From NCBI GenBank assembly GCA_035533375.1, contig DATLTV010000090.1, positions 1 through 12,769 on the forward strand: a stretch of 12,769 bases of DNA, given 5' to 3'. Source of the DNA: DATLTV01 sp035533375. Lineage in GTDB: Bacteria; Patescibacteriota; Minisyncoccia; UBA6257; 2-01-FULL-56-20. Positions within the stretch are counted from its first letter, which is position 1, and each line of letters begins with the position of its first letter. Shown here piece after piece: positions 1 through 5,381 of the stretch. Made by a program: the position numbers and the translations under genes. The notes below the pieces were generated by a model. It was given only the letters and a program-made list of their open reading frames with translations. It had not been told where the DNA came from and did not search any database.

Positions 1-56
1 AGCGAAAATTGATCCGTACCGTCGCCGGCCGCGGCTACAAGATCGATATCACATAG
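1..56 (+). CDS. Response regulator, OmpR/PhoB family, C-terminal end only (partial)
   Basis: Reading from base 3, the frame gives a 17-residue tail containing IRTVAGRGYKID and ends at TAG (54-56). An I-R-T-V-x-G-x-G-Y motif followed by a few residues is the usual C-terminus of the winged-helix DNA-binding domain of OmpR/PhoB response regulators. It forms the beta-hairpin 'wing' that contacts DNA. The receiver domain and most of the effector domain lie upstream of the window, so target and partner kinase cannot be named. I see no convincing U-tract terminator between the stop and the convergent tRNA-Ala gene at 134. Confidence is limited by the short length, but the motif is distinctive. Confidence 0.72.
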   Translation, partial: RKLIRTVAGRGYKIDIT

Positions 57-133
57 AACTCAACTCAAAAGCTCGGTCCAGAGCGTCGTTTAAAAGTCTA
101 TTCTATCGTTTGTCACTCAAAATCCTCTCGATG

Positions 134-204
134 TGGACCCACGGGGAATTGAACCCCGACCTCTTCCATGCCATGGAAGCGTAATACCGTTTTACTATGG
201 GCCC
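134..204 (-). tRNA. tRNA-Ala (anticodon GGC)
   Basis: Full cloverleaf on the minus strand, 71 nt. The acceptor stem is GGGCCCA/TGGGTCC with a G3:U70 wobble, the alanine identity element. The D stem is GTAA/TTAC, the anticodon stem CTTCC/GGAAG has loop ATGGCAT (anticodon GGC, reads GCC), and the T stem CGGGG/CCCCG has loop TTCAATT. The discriminator is A. The bases after it are CAT, so the CCA end is not encoded and must be added by a nucleotidyltransferase. Confidence 0.95.
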
Positions 205-231
205 GCACTCGTGTATTATTGCTATGCAAAG

Positions 232-237
232 ATTATA
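232..237 (-). promoter_or_regulatory. -10 box for tRNA-Ala(GGC)
   Basis: A perfect TATAAT on the minus strand lies 27 nt upstream of the tRNA 5' end, which leaves a short 5' leader for RNase P to remove. A TTGAAA further upstream sits at a poor spacing of 20 nt, so the -35 is uncertain. The same 64-bp interval must also contain the promoter of the divergent tRNA-Arg. Overlapping TATAGT hexamers at 234-239 and 239-244 on plus are candidates. Confidence 0.6.
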
Positions 238-268
238 GTATAGTAGACGGCAGTTTTTTTCAATTGCC

Positions 269-340
269 GCCCTCGTAGCTCAACGGATAGAGCTATTCCG
301 TCCTAAGGAAGAGATGGGGGTTCAATTCCCTCCGAGGGCA
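269..340 (+). tRNA. tRNA-Arg (anticodon CCU)
   Basis: A 72-nt cloverleaf. The acceptor stem is GCCCTCG/CGAGGGC (7 perfect pairs). The D arm is GCTC...GAGC, the anticodon stem ATTCC/GGAAG has loop GTCCTAA (anticodon CCT, reads AGG), and the T stem is followed by the canonical loop TTCAATT. The discriminator is A and the next bases are CAA, so no CCA is encoded. It lies 50 bp upstream of the GtrA-family gene on the same strand, and read-through into that gene is possible because no terminator is visible between them. Confidence 0.94.
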
Positions 341-390
341 CAAAAGCAAAACGCGAACCTTCCGCCGATCCTTATCGTGCACACCGCATC

Positions 391-1095
391 ATGAAAACAT
401 CATCTTCAAACGGCATAGTTTCGGTACGCACATATTTACCATTGAGCACTGCCGTGTCTAAACGTGATTATAAAATAGCGTTCCTGATCGGGATCGCGTC
501 AAGCGCGCTTTGGTTTTTTGTTTTAGCGCGCCTCTCCTTCCTTTCCGGAGTCGAACTGCTCGCCGTCGCAGCCGCACTGCCCTTTCTTTGCATGGCCGCG
601 GTTGCTGCGGCGCACGCGCTGTTCAGCGGGAAACTGTTCCATAAGGCAGTGAAGTTCCTCATGGTGGGGGTGCTGAACACGGGGATCGATTTTTTTGTTT
701 TTAACGCTTTAATCGCCGCGACAGGCGAGAACCAGGGCCTTTTCGTCACTCTCTTCAAATCAATCTCTTTCCTCTTCGCGATGTTCAACAGCTACGAGTG
801 GAACCGATGGTGGACATTCGGCGACGTTGCCGCCCCTTCCCGCAATAAACGGGAATTTGCCCGGTTCGCGGCCGTAACTTTTGTCGGATTTCTCGTGAAC
901 GTCGGCAGTACGACGCTCATCGTGGCGGCGGCGCACCCTTCCGCCGGCATTTCCCAGGTTCGATTGGACAATATCGCCGCTGGAGTGGCGACGGCGCTGA
1001 ACCTCGCCTGGAATTTCATCGGTTACAAGCTATTCGTTTTCCGCTCTGCGGCGAAACGAACGGCGGAAATTATCATCGACCCCAATGTCATTTAA
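391..1095 (+). CDS. GtrA-like family membrane protein with extra N-terminal TM pair
   Basis: A 234-aa integral membrane protein. Residues ~86-218 match the GtrA family pattern: a first helix with KFLMVGVLNTGIDFFVF, the signature NSYEWNRWWTF near 133-143, then a third and fourth helix (FVGFLVNVGSTTLIV; LNLAWNFIGYKLFVF). GtrA proteins are thought to help move lipid-linked sugars across the cytoplasmic membrane for cell-surface glycan synthesis. Two additional hydrophobic segments (about 28-49 and 54-77) precede the domain, making it longer than the usual ~130 aa. There is no SD before the ATG at 391. A GTG at 451, just before SKRDYK, is an alternative start that keeps all TM segments. The gene overlaps the DedA gene by 11 nt and is probably cotranscribed and translationally coupled. 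Family is confident, substrate unknown. Confidence 0.85.
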   Translation: MKTSSSNGIVSVRTYLPLSTAVSKRDYKIAFLIGIASSALWFFVLARLSFLSGVELLAVAAALPFLCMAAVAAAHALFSGKLFHKAVKFLMVGVLNTGIDFFVFNALIAATGENQGLFVTLFKSISFLFAMFNSYEWNRWWTFGDVAAPSRNKREFARFAAVTFVGFLVNVGSTTLIVAAAHPSAGISQVRLDNIAAGVATALNLAWNFIGYKLFVFRSAAKRTAEIIIDPNVI

Positions 1096-1705
1096 TATCA
1101 CTGCGCTCATCGTCGCAATCGTGAAAACGTTCGGCTATGCGGGGATCGGAACGATCATTTTCGCGGAGTCGGGACTCATGCTCGGATTCATCCTGCCGGG
1201 CGACAGCCTTCTCTTTATCGCCGGACTTCTCGCCTCCCGCGGCTTTTTCAATATCGCGACGCTCGTGCTCGTCGTTTTTGTGACCGCAACCGCCGGCGAT
1301 AATATAGGATACGCCATCGGCCGCAGACTCGGGCGGAAAGTTTTCGGACGGAAGGATTCCTTCATCTTCAACTCGGACAACCTCCAACGGACGGAAGAAT
1401 TCTTCGAGCGGCACGGCAAATTCACTTTTTTGGTCCAGCGATTCCTGCCGGTCATCCGGGCGTTCGCGCCGCTCCTCGCCGGCGTCGGAAAAATGCGCTA
1501 CCGGACATTCGCCGCATACGATTTTGCCGGAACGCTGTTCTGGAGCGTGGGCATAACCGTACTCGGATTTTATCTGGGAGCCGCGGTGCCGAACATCGAC
1601 ACCTATCTCCTGCCGATCATCCTGCTCATCATCATCGTTTCGCTCATACCGACGTTCATCACGTACAAAAAACGGAAGCCGGCCGACGGCGGAGTGAAAT
1701 CCTGA
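1085..1705 (+). CDS. DedA family membrane protein (SNARE-associated/VTT domain)
   Basis: A 206-aa polytopic membrane protein. The DedA hallmarks are in order: FAESGLMLGFILPGDSLLF (about 26-44) with the acidic E28 and the PGD motif, GDNIGYAIGRRLGR (71-84), then RFLPVIRAFAPLLAG (119-133) with the conserved Arg/Pro. There is a hydrophobic segment at ~143-166 and a long C-terminal TM (~173-194) ending in a basic tail. DedA-family proteins are implicated in lipid (undecaprenyl phosphate or phospholipid) translocation and envelope homeostasis. This fits the neighbouring GtrA protein, whose substrates are also polyprenyl-linked. The ATG lies inside the end of the GtrA gene with no SD, so coupled re-initiation is likely. 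Length is typical of the family. The exact lipid substrate is not readable. Confidence 0.9.
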   Translation: MSFNITALIVAIVKTFGYAGIGTIIFAESGLMLGFILPGDSLLFIAGLLASRGFFNIATLVLVVFVTATAGDNIGYAIGRRLGRKVFGRKDSFIFNSDNLQRTEEFFERHGKFTFLVQRFLPVIRAFAPLLAGVGKMRYRTFAAYDFAGTLFWSVGITVLGFYLGAAVPNIDTYLLPIILLIIIVSLIPTFITYKKRKPADGGVKS

Positions 1706-1750
1706 TTATTTCCGCAACACGCACCATTTCGGAACGCCGCAGGAATCGCG

Positions 1751-1779
1751 TAGACGAACGGGCCGCGTTTGGGTATACT
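1751..1779 (+). promoter_or_regulatory. Promoter of tRNA-Ala(UGC)
   Basis: TAGACG (1751-1756, 4/6 to TTGACA), then a 17-nt spacer, then TATACT (1774-1779, 5/6 to TATAAT). The predicted start is near 1786, leaving about 17 nt of leader before the tRNA. Confidence 0.6.
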
Positions 1780-1802
1780 GAAAGTCGCCAAAGAATCCCG
1801 AT

Positions 1803-1873
1803 GGGCCTGTAGCTTAGTGGCAGAGCAATCGGTTTGCATCCGATAGATGGGGGTTCGATTCCCCCCAGGTCCA
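1803..1873 (+). tRNA. tRNA-Ala (anticodon UGC)
   Basis: A 71-nt cloverleaf. The acceptor stem GGGCCTG/CAGGTCC has G3:U70 (alanine identity). The D arm contains GTGGCAGAGC, the anticodon stem ATCGG/CCGAT has loop TTTGCAT (anticodon TGC), and the T loop is TTCGATT. The discriminator A is followed by CAG, so CCA is not encoded. It has its own promoter and ends before a shared terminator hairpin at 1907-1943. Confidence 0.96.
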
Positions 1874-1906
1874 CAGACTGGCTTTAGTTTTGAAAATGAA
1901 CCATGT

Positions 1907-1943
1907 ACAACAAAAAATTCCTCGCAGAGGAATTTTTTGTTGT
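1907..1943. terminator. Bidirectional intrinsic terminator between tRNA-Ala and rnpB
   Basis: A perfect inverted repeat: 17-bp arms (1907-1923 and 1927-1943) around a 3-nt GCA loop. The core is TTCCTC/GAGGAA flanked by A6/T6, so either strand gives a GC-containing stem followed by a U-run. It can stop the plus-strand tRNA-Ala transcript and the minus-strand RNase P RNA. Its distal edge overlaps the last three bases of the rnpB P1 helix. Confidence 0.85.
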
Positions 1944-2297
1944 GGCAATCCGTAAGCCGGATTCTGTCATACCGAGTTCGACTCGGCGGGACGACCATTT
2001 ATCTGGGCCCTCAATCACTCTCGGGCTCGAGCGGCACTCTCCGATTGGAATCGGAGCGCGGCCTTGCACCCAATAAGGATTTTGCCGTTTCACCTCCGCT
2101 TTTTCGTCCCTATGGCGGAGCTAAGCCTTCAACGTCGGGATAGGGCTTCCCAAGTCCTTTCGAACTTGAGCGTCTCTGCTCGCACCTCTATTCTTTCGAA
2201 CGGCGGCTGTTAGCCGCTACTTTTTTAACCTTTTGCAAGGTTGGTGTCCGGACTTTCCTCTCCGACCGGAGCCGGAGCGATCGCCTGGATTGCCACA
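1941..2297 (-). ncRNA. rnpB: RNase P RNA (catalytic RNA subunit)
   Basis: Minus strand, about 357 nt. It is the ribozyme that trims 5' leaders from pre-tRNAs. The ends pair in a perfect 11-bp P1 helix (2287-2297 with 1941-1951). CR-I (GAGGAAAGTCCGGACACC on minus, about 2241-2260) and CR-V (ACAGAATCCGGCTTAC, about 1952-1968) form P4. The P10-12 region GTGAAACGGC, the J15 element GGGTGCAAGGCC and the CAGATAAATGGTCGTCC segment are recognisable against the E. coli-type RNA. At the place where E. coli has ACGGTAAAC (the GGU that pairs with tRNA CCA), this RNA reads ACGGCAAAA. A TATAAT promoter lies directly upstream and the hairpin at 1907-1943 terminates it. Confidence 0.95.
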
Positions 2298-2302
2298 GAT
2301 TT

Positions 2303-2332
2303 ATTATACCACAAGAAAACTAGAAAAATCAA
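2303..2332 (-). promoter_or_regulatory. rnpB promoter
   Basis: On minus: TTGATT (2327-2332), an 18-nt spacer, and a perfect TATAAT (2303-2308). The start site is predicted at about 2296-2297, exactly at the 5' strand of P1. The -35 hexamer overlaps the stop codon (TGA, 2329-2331) of the upstream RNase H gene, so the operon and rnpB are packed with no spacer. Confidence 0.75.
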
Positions 2333-2955
2333 GAATGAAAACCGAGATCGGCGGGGTTCCGCCCGCCCGGAATCCGCAGGATGTCGCCGCCGCCTTCTTC
2401 GAATTCCTCGCGCATTGCGGAAACTTCGCGGGCGAGCGTTACCGTCGCCTCCGGCAATTCCTTCCGCTTCATGCGCCACTTCGACCAGTAATCGATCACG
2501 AGCCGGCTGTCGCCGAAGATCTTCTTCATCCCCGTTTTTTTTGCAATCTCGAGCGCACGGCGCAATGCGAGCAGTTCGCCGTAATTATTCGTGGCGGCGG
2601 CGCCTTTCACGAATTGCTTGCCGAACCGGTTCACCTCTTTCCTCGGAATGACCTTACGGAGAAGATCGATTCCTTTTTCGTCGGTCACGCTGATCTCAAC
2701 GCCTTTCCCGCGGCCCGTTCCCGAGTCAAAATAGACCCCGGGTTCGGGCGCAACCGAACGCCTCTCGCGCGCGGGTTTCGCCTCGTATACCGCTCCCTTC
2801 CGCAACCATTCTTCCGCTTCGCTTTTTGCGGCGAATCCCCGGTATCGGGCATCCGCTTTCCCTTTTACGAGCTTCTCGCACTCCGCCCAGCTCGACGCGA
2901 TCCCCCGCGGGCCGCGCGGAACGAGATAAGCGTAAAAATTCTTCTTTGCCGCCAT
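2329..2955 (-). CDS. Ribonuclease H1-like, viroplasmin (hybrid-binding) domain + RNase H domain
   Basis: A 208-aa protein that should cleave the RNA strand of RNA-DNA hybrids (primers, R-loops). Residues ~5-52 (FYAYLVPRGPRGIASSW... GFAAKSEAEEWL) match the caulimovirus viroplasmin/HBD fold found at the N-terminus of eukaryote-type RNase H1. After a basic linker, residues ~73-208 form the RNase H domain. Its four acidic catalytic residues are visible: D77 (YFDSG), E127 (NNYGELLAL), D149 (FGDSRLVI) and D203 (RNPADLG). The C-terminal part is short and ends soon after the last Asp, with no basic-handle extension. The start codon follows immediately after the stop of the DHH gene with no usable SD, so translation is probably coupled. 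It is the third gene of the pgk-DHH-RNase H operon. Family is confident. The symbol is withheld because several RNase H classes share this architecture. Confidence 0.88.
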   Translation of the reverse strand: MAAKKNFYAYLVPRGPRGIASSWAECEKLVKGKADARYRGFAAKSEAEEWLRKGAVYEAKPARERRSVAPEPGVYFDSGTGRGKGVEISVTDEKGIDLLRKVIPRKEVNRFGKQFVKGAAATNNYGELLALRRALEIAKKTGMKKIFGDSRLVIDYWSKWRMKRKELPEATVTLAREVSAMREEFEEGGGDILRIPGGRNPADLGFHS

Positions 2956-3804
2956 TTATTTTTTGATACGCTTCCAAGGGAATGGCTTGTCGGCTGAAAA
3001 ACGAAATGCCCCGGATTGCTTATGCCCGCCGCCGCCTAATTTCCGTGCGATACCCGAAATATCCGTAGAACCTACTGCACGCAAAGATACTTTGATGACT
3101 CCTGCTCTTTCCGACCAAACGATGCCGAAGGAGTTCGTCCTGAGCGCAAGTTCGTGCCCGAGATCATCCACAAAACGATGCGGGGCATTCACGGCGTACA
3201 CCGTCCGGCCCATGAACCGCACCTGCTCAGAACCCTGAAGCAATTCGCGAACAATGGATTTTTCCTGGCGAAGAAGCAGGTTGCCGTCCTTAATCCAAGC
3301 CGCGCGGCCCGTCTTCGTTTCAAGCGAACGAGCGATGCTCGTCCAATCGGCAAAGCCGAAAGGAATGAGATCGAGATAGAGAATTACCTCTTTGAGGTGC
3401 GGCATTCGCCATCGCCATAAATCGTAATCTTCGACATACCGCAAAAGCATCGGCGATTTTTTTCCCGGGTGAAAATAATTCCATGCGAGAATCGCGCCCG
3501 AGTGGTGAAGCGAAAATGAACAGCGTTCCGTAAGCTTCACCGCCGGTTCGGCCGTGAAATGATGATCGATCGCCGTAACACGTTTGTTCTCACGGATGAG
3601 CTTCTCGACGACTTCCGGCTGATAGGTGTAGTCGATCAGATATACTTCCTTATTTTTTATCTCGCAGGGCGGGCCAAACCGGTCGCGCGCGGGAAGGTAC
3701 GCCGCTTTCGCGCCGAATTTTTTCCACGCGGCCCATGCGCCGCCGAATCCATCGCGGCAGTCGCCGTGATAGATGACGATGATCTTTTGTTTGGGGATTT
3801 TCAT
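2956..3804 (-). CDS. DHH superfamily phosphoesterase (DHH + DHHA1)
   Basis: A 282-aa soluble protein. Metal-binding motifs are in the expected order: YHGDCRDGFGG (H13, D15, D18), LIDYTY (D58), the name-giving IDHH (D80-H82), a HHSGA segment (100-104) and an acidic YVEDYDLW. The C-terminal DHHA1-type substrate-binding motif is GGGGHKQSGAF near residues 258-268. The family includes nanoRNases, pAp phosphatases and cyclic-nucleotide or phosphohydrolase enzymes (the NrnB and COG2404-like branches look closest). A small phosphodiester substrate such as short oligoribonucleotides or pAp is likely but not decided by the sequence. Its ATG overlaps the pgk stop (ATGA, 3801-3804) and its stop abuts the RNase H start. 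An RNA-degradation role next to RNase H is plausible: RNase H products would be short RNAs. Confidence 0.85.
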   Translation of the reverse strand: MKIPKQKIIVIYHGDCRDGFGGAWAAWKKFGAKAAYLPARDRFGPPCEIKNKEVYLIDYTYQPEVVEKLIRENKRVTAIDHHFTAEPAVKLTERCSFSLHHSGAILAWNYFHPGKKSPMLLRYVEDYDLWRWRMPHLKEVILYLDLIPFGFADWTSIARSLETKTGRAAWIKDGNLLLRQEKSIVRELLQGSEQVRFMGRTVYAVNAPHRFVDDLGHELALRTNSFGIVWSERAGVIKVSLRAVGSTDISGIARKLGGGGHKQSGAFRFSADKPFPWKRIKK

Positions 3805-4967
3805 CTTTCTGGTGCTTCCCGCCGCTCTCGGGACAAGGCTCGCCCTTCAAGGGCGACGATTCCCGGCAGTTTTTTGCCGGCAAGGAAGTCTACCATAGCG
3901 CCGCCCCCGGTGGAAATGAAGCTGAATTTTTTGTCGAGTTTGTGCTTTTTGAGGAACATCACCGTTTCTCCGCCGCCGGCGACGGAGAACGCGTGGCGGT
4001 TTTTAGCGATCGCACGCGCGAGCGCTAACGTGCCCTTGGCGTAGCGCGCGACTTCGATCATGCCCAGCGGCCCACTCCAGGCGATCATGCGCGCAGCGGC
4101 GACTTTTTGCGAAAATGCGCGGACGGTTTTCGGGCCGAAATCCACTATCGCGCTTTTATGCCACACGAAATCCTGCGGCAGCACGATCTTCCCGAACAAT
4201 GCGAATTGTTCGAGCGCCGCAAGGCTTTTCGGGTCGGTATCGCGAATCGATTTTTTTACGTCCATACCCCTCAGAGCGAGCATTGTGTTCGCCGGTCCGC
4301 CGCCGAGCAAAAACCAGTCGGCTTTCTTTTTGAAATATGTAATGACACCGAGCTTATCCCCCGCTTTCGCGCCGCCGAGAATGAACACAAGCGGTTGCTT
4401 CGGTTTAGCGATTGCCCGCCCCAGGAATTTTATTTCGTTTTCCATTTCGAGGCCGGCGTAACTCGGAAGAAATTTCGTGACGGCGGAAACCGAAGCATTC
4501 GCACGGTGCGAAACAGCGAAAGCATCATTTACATAAAAATCGCCGAGTAAAGCGAGCTCGCGAGCGAACTTCGGATCGTTCTTTTCCTCGCCCGCGAAGA
4601 AGCGGATATTTTCGAGGACGATCACGGAACCGTCCGGCGCGGCGGCGATAGCTTTTTTTGCTTCGCCGAGCGGCCGGAACGTCAGGAACATTACTTTCCG
4701 CTTGAGCAAATTCTCCAAATTCGCGGCATCTTTTTCCAGGCTCAGCTTGGCGTTTGCCGCGCCTATTTTCTTATCGGATCCGATTAGCCCGGGGTCGGGG
4801 CGGCCGCGATGGCTTATAATCACGGTCTTCGATGCGGTGCGGAGGAGAAACCGGATGGTCGGCACCGCCGCCTCCATGCGCCAGTTGTCTTCGGTATTAA
4901 AATCGAGCCGCAGGAGCGCCGTGCCGCGGAGCCGCCCCGGATCCGCTTTGCTTAAGAATTCGATCAT
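3801..4967 (-). CDS. pgk: Phosphoglycerate kinase
   Basis: A 388-aa cytoplasmic glycolytic enzyme (1,3-bisphosphoglycerate + ADP = 3-phosphoglycerate + ATP). Visible motifs in order are LLRLDFN (R20, D22, N24), SHRGRP (52-57, the usual HxGRP), LENIRFF (119-124), NDAFAVSHRANAS (147-159), GGAKAGDK (198-205), the nucleotide-site LLGGGPANT (221-228), SGPLGMIE (298-305), GGGET (331-335, usually GGGDT) and STGGGA (352-357). Length is close to the usual ~390-400. Substitutions such as SHR for AHR and GGGET for GGGDT mark it as a divergent pgk. The C-terminal tail past GIVALEGR is arginine-rich and overlaps the next start. It is the first gene of a three-gene operon. A TATAAT ends 6 nt before the ATG, suggesting a leaderless mRNA. 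Confidence 0.95.
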   Translation of the reverse strand: MIEFLSKADPGRLRGTALLRLDFNTEDNWRMEAAVPTIRFLLRTASKTVIISHRGRPDPGLIGSDKKIGAANAKLSLEKDAANLENLLKRKVMFLTFRPLGEAKKAIAAAPDGSVIVLENIRFFAGEEKNDPKFARELALLGDFYVNDAFAVSHRANASVSAVTKFLPSYAGLEMENEIKFLGRAIAKPKQPLVFILGGAKAGDKLGVITYFKKKADWFLLGGGPANTMLALRGMDVKKSIRDTDPKSLAALEQFALFGKIVLPQDFVWHKSAIVDFGPKTVRAFSQKVAAARMIAWSGPLGMIEVARYAKGTLALARAIAKNRHAFSVAGGGETVMFLKKHKLDKKFSFISTGGGAMVDFLAGKKLPGIVALEGRALSRERREAPER

Positions 4968-4973
4968 AAGTTT

Positions 4974-4979
4974 ATTATA
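4974..4979 (-). promoter_or_regulatory. -10 box of the pgk operon (leaderless geometry)
   Basis: A perfect TATAAT on minus, followed by six bases (AAACTT) and then the ATG at 4967. A normal start site 6-7 nt downstream of the hexamer falls on the A of the ATG, leaving no room for an SD. No good -35 is visible at 16-18 nt. Confidence 0.65.
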
Positions 4980-5044
4980 CCTAAAAATTGAAGAAATCCC
5001 ACTTTTTTGAAAAACTAAAATTGCCCGCAGTATACGTTTGGAGA

Positions 5045-5076
5045 AATAAAAATAGCGCGGCTTTTAAGGGCCGCGC
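5045..5076 (-). terminator. Intrinsic terminator of the two-TM small-protein gene
   Basis: On minus, a GCGCGGC/GCCGCGC stem (arms 5070-5076 and 5055-5061, 8-nt loop) is followed by TATTTTTATTT. The stem contains the stop codon (5064-5066) of the upstream small gene and separates it from the pgk promoter. Confidence 0.82.
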
Positions 5077-5252
5077 CGCGAAGAGAAAGAGGAAGAATAG
5101 CTGTAACTTGCAAAAAGCCCCGAAGCGGCAAAGAAAAGGATCAGGGCGCAAATAATGATTTGTTTCGGTGCGCCACCAAGATACATCAGCGTAGCCAAAA
5201 CAACGGATACAAGTATTGCCGCCAGACAGCCTAACAACGTATTCTTGGACAC
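5064..5252 (-). CDS. Small two-TM membrane protein, function unknown
   Basis: A 62-aa protein if started at GTG 5252. An in-frame ATG lies two codons upstream (5258). The GTG is preferred because AAAGGAG (5260-5266 on minus) sits 7 nt before it but only 1 nt before the ATG. Two hydrophobic stretches are joined by a short GGAPKQ turn: about LLGCLAAILVSVVLATLMYL and IIICALILFFAASGLF. A Ser/Tyr/Arg-rich tail (SYSYSSSFSSRRGP) follows. I do not recognise a family. It is supported as a real gene by a complete monocistronic unit: TTGACG/TATTTT promoter with a dyad over the -10, SD, ORF, and a GC-rich terminator overlapping the stop. It is divergent from the NDH-2-like gene and could be a membrane partner or small stress protein, but that is speculation. 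Confidence 0.7.
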   Translation of the reverse strand: MSKNTLLGCLAAILVSVVLATLMYLGGAPKQIIICALILFFAASGLFASYSYSSSFSSRRGP

Positions 5253-5275
5253 CTGCATGCTCCTTTAAGCAAGGA

Positions 5276-5297
5276 ATGCTATAAAATAAAATAGCAT
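5276..5297. promoter_or_regulatory. Palindrome overlapping the small-gene promoter (possible operator)
   Basis: ATGCTAT and ATAGCAT arms (5276-5282 and 5291-5297) flank an 8-nt A/T spacer. The dyad covers the -10 (5288-5293) and the predicted start (about 5281) of the minus-strand small gene. A dimeric repressor site would have this placement, and it also lies in the shared region with the divergent NDH-2-like gene. An RNA hairpin at the 5' end is an alternative reading. Confidence 0.45.
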
Positions 5298-5316
5298 AGG
5301 GTCCTTTTGCCGTCAA
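5288..5316 (-). promoter_or_regulatory. Promoter of the two-TM small protein
   Basis: On minus: TTGACG (5311-5316, 5/6), a 17-nt spacer ending in TGC (extended -10), and TATTTT (5288-5293, 4/6). The start at about 5281 gives a leader of roughly 28 nt that includes the SD at 5260-5266. Confidence 0.62.
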
Positions 5317-5365
5317 ACAATTTCAGATCAAGATAAATCAAAAATTAGTCCAAAAAATATTTGCA

Positions 5366-5374
5366 TGTTAAAAT
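5366..5374 (+). promoter_or_regulatory. Extended -10 of the NDH-2-like gene (leaderless geometry)
   Basis: TGTTAAAAT is an extended -10 (TG, one base, TAAAAT). It is followed by 7 bases and the ATG at 5382, so transcription should start at or next to the start codon. There is no SD. A TTAGTC 18 nt upstream is a weak -35. Confidence 0.6.
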
Positions 5375-5381
5375 TAAACCT

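Noticed and set aside
60..95. Weak hairpin GCTC/GAGC as a terminator for the response regulator
   Set aside because: Only a 4-bp stem and no T-run follows, so I cannot support it.
1603..1998. Minus-strand open frame over the DedA end and tRNA-Ala
   Set aside because: It crosses a tRNA gene and a terminator hairpin and has no initiation signals.
2233..2997. Plus-strand 254-codon open frame across rnpB and the RNase H gene
   Set aside because: It overlaps the conserved core of RNase P RNA and runs antisense to RNase H with intact catalytic motifs. It looks like a shadow frame.
4981..5316. Minus-strand 111-codon frame overlapping the two-TM small protein
   Set aside because: It lacks an SD at its start and runs through the terminator and the pgk promoter region. 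The shorter frame with SD, two TM segments and a terminator at its stop fits better.
5361..5381. TTG at 5361 as start of the NDH-2-like protein
   Set aside because: It would place the start upstream of the extended -10 box and add seven residues before the Rossmann strand. ATG 5382 fits the family and the promoter geometry.
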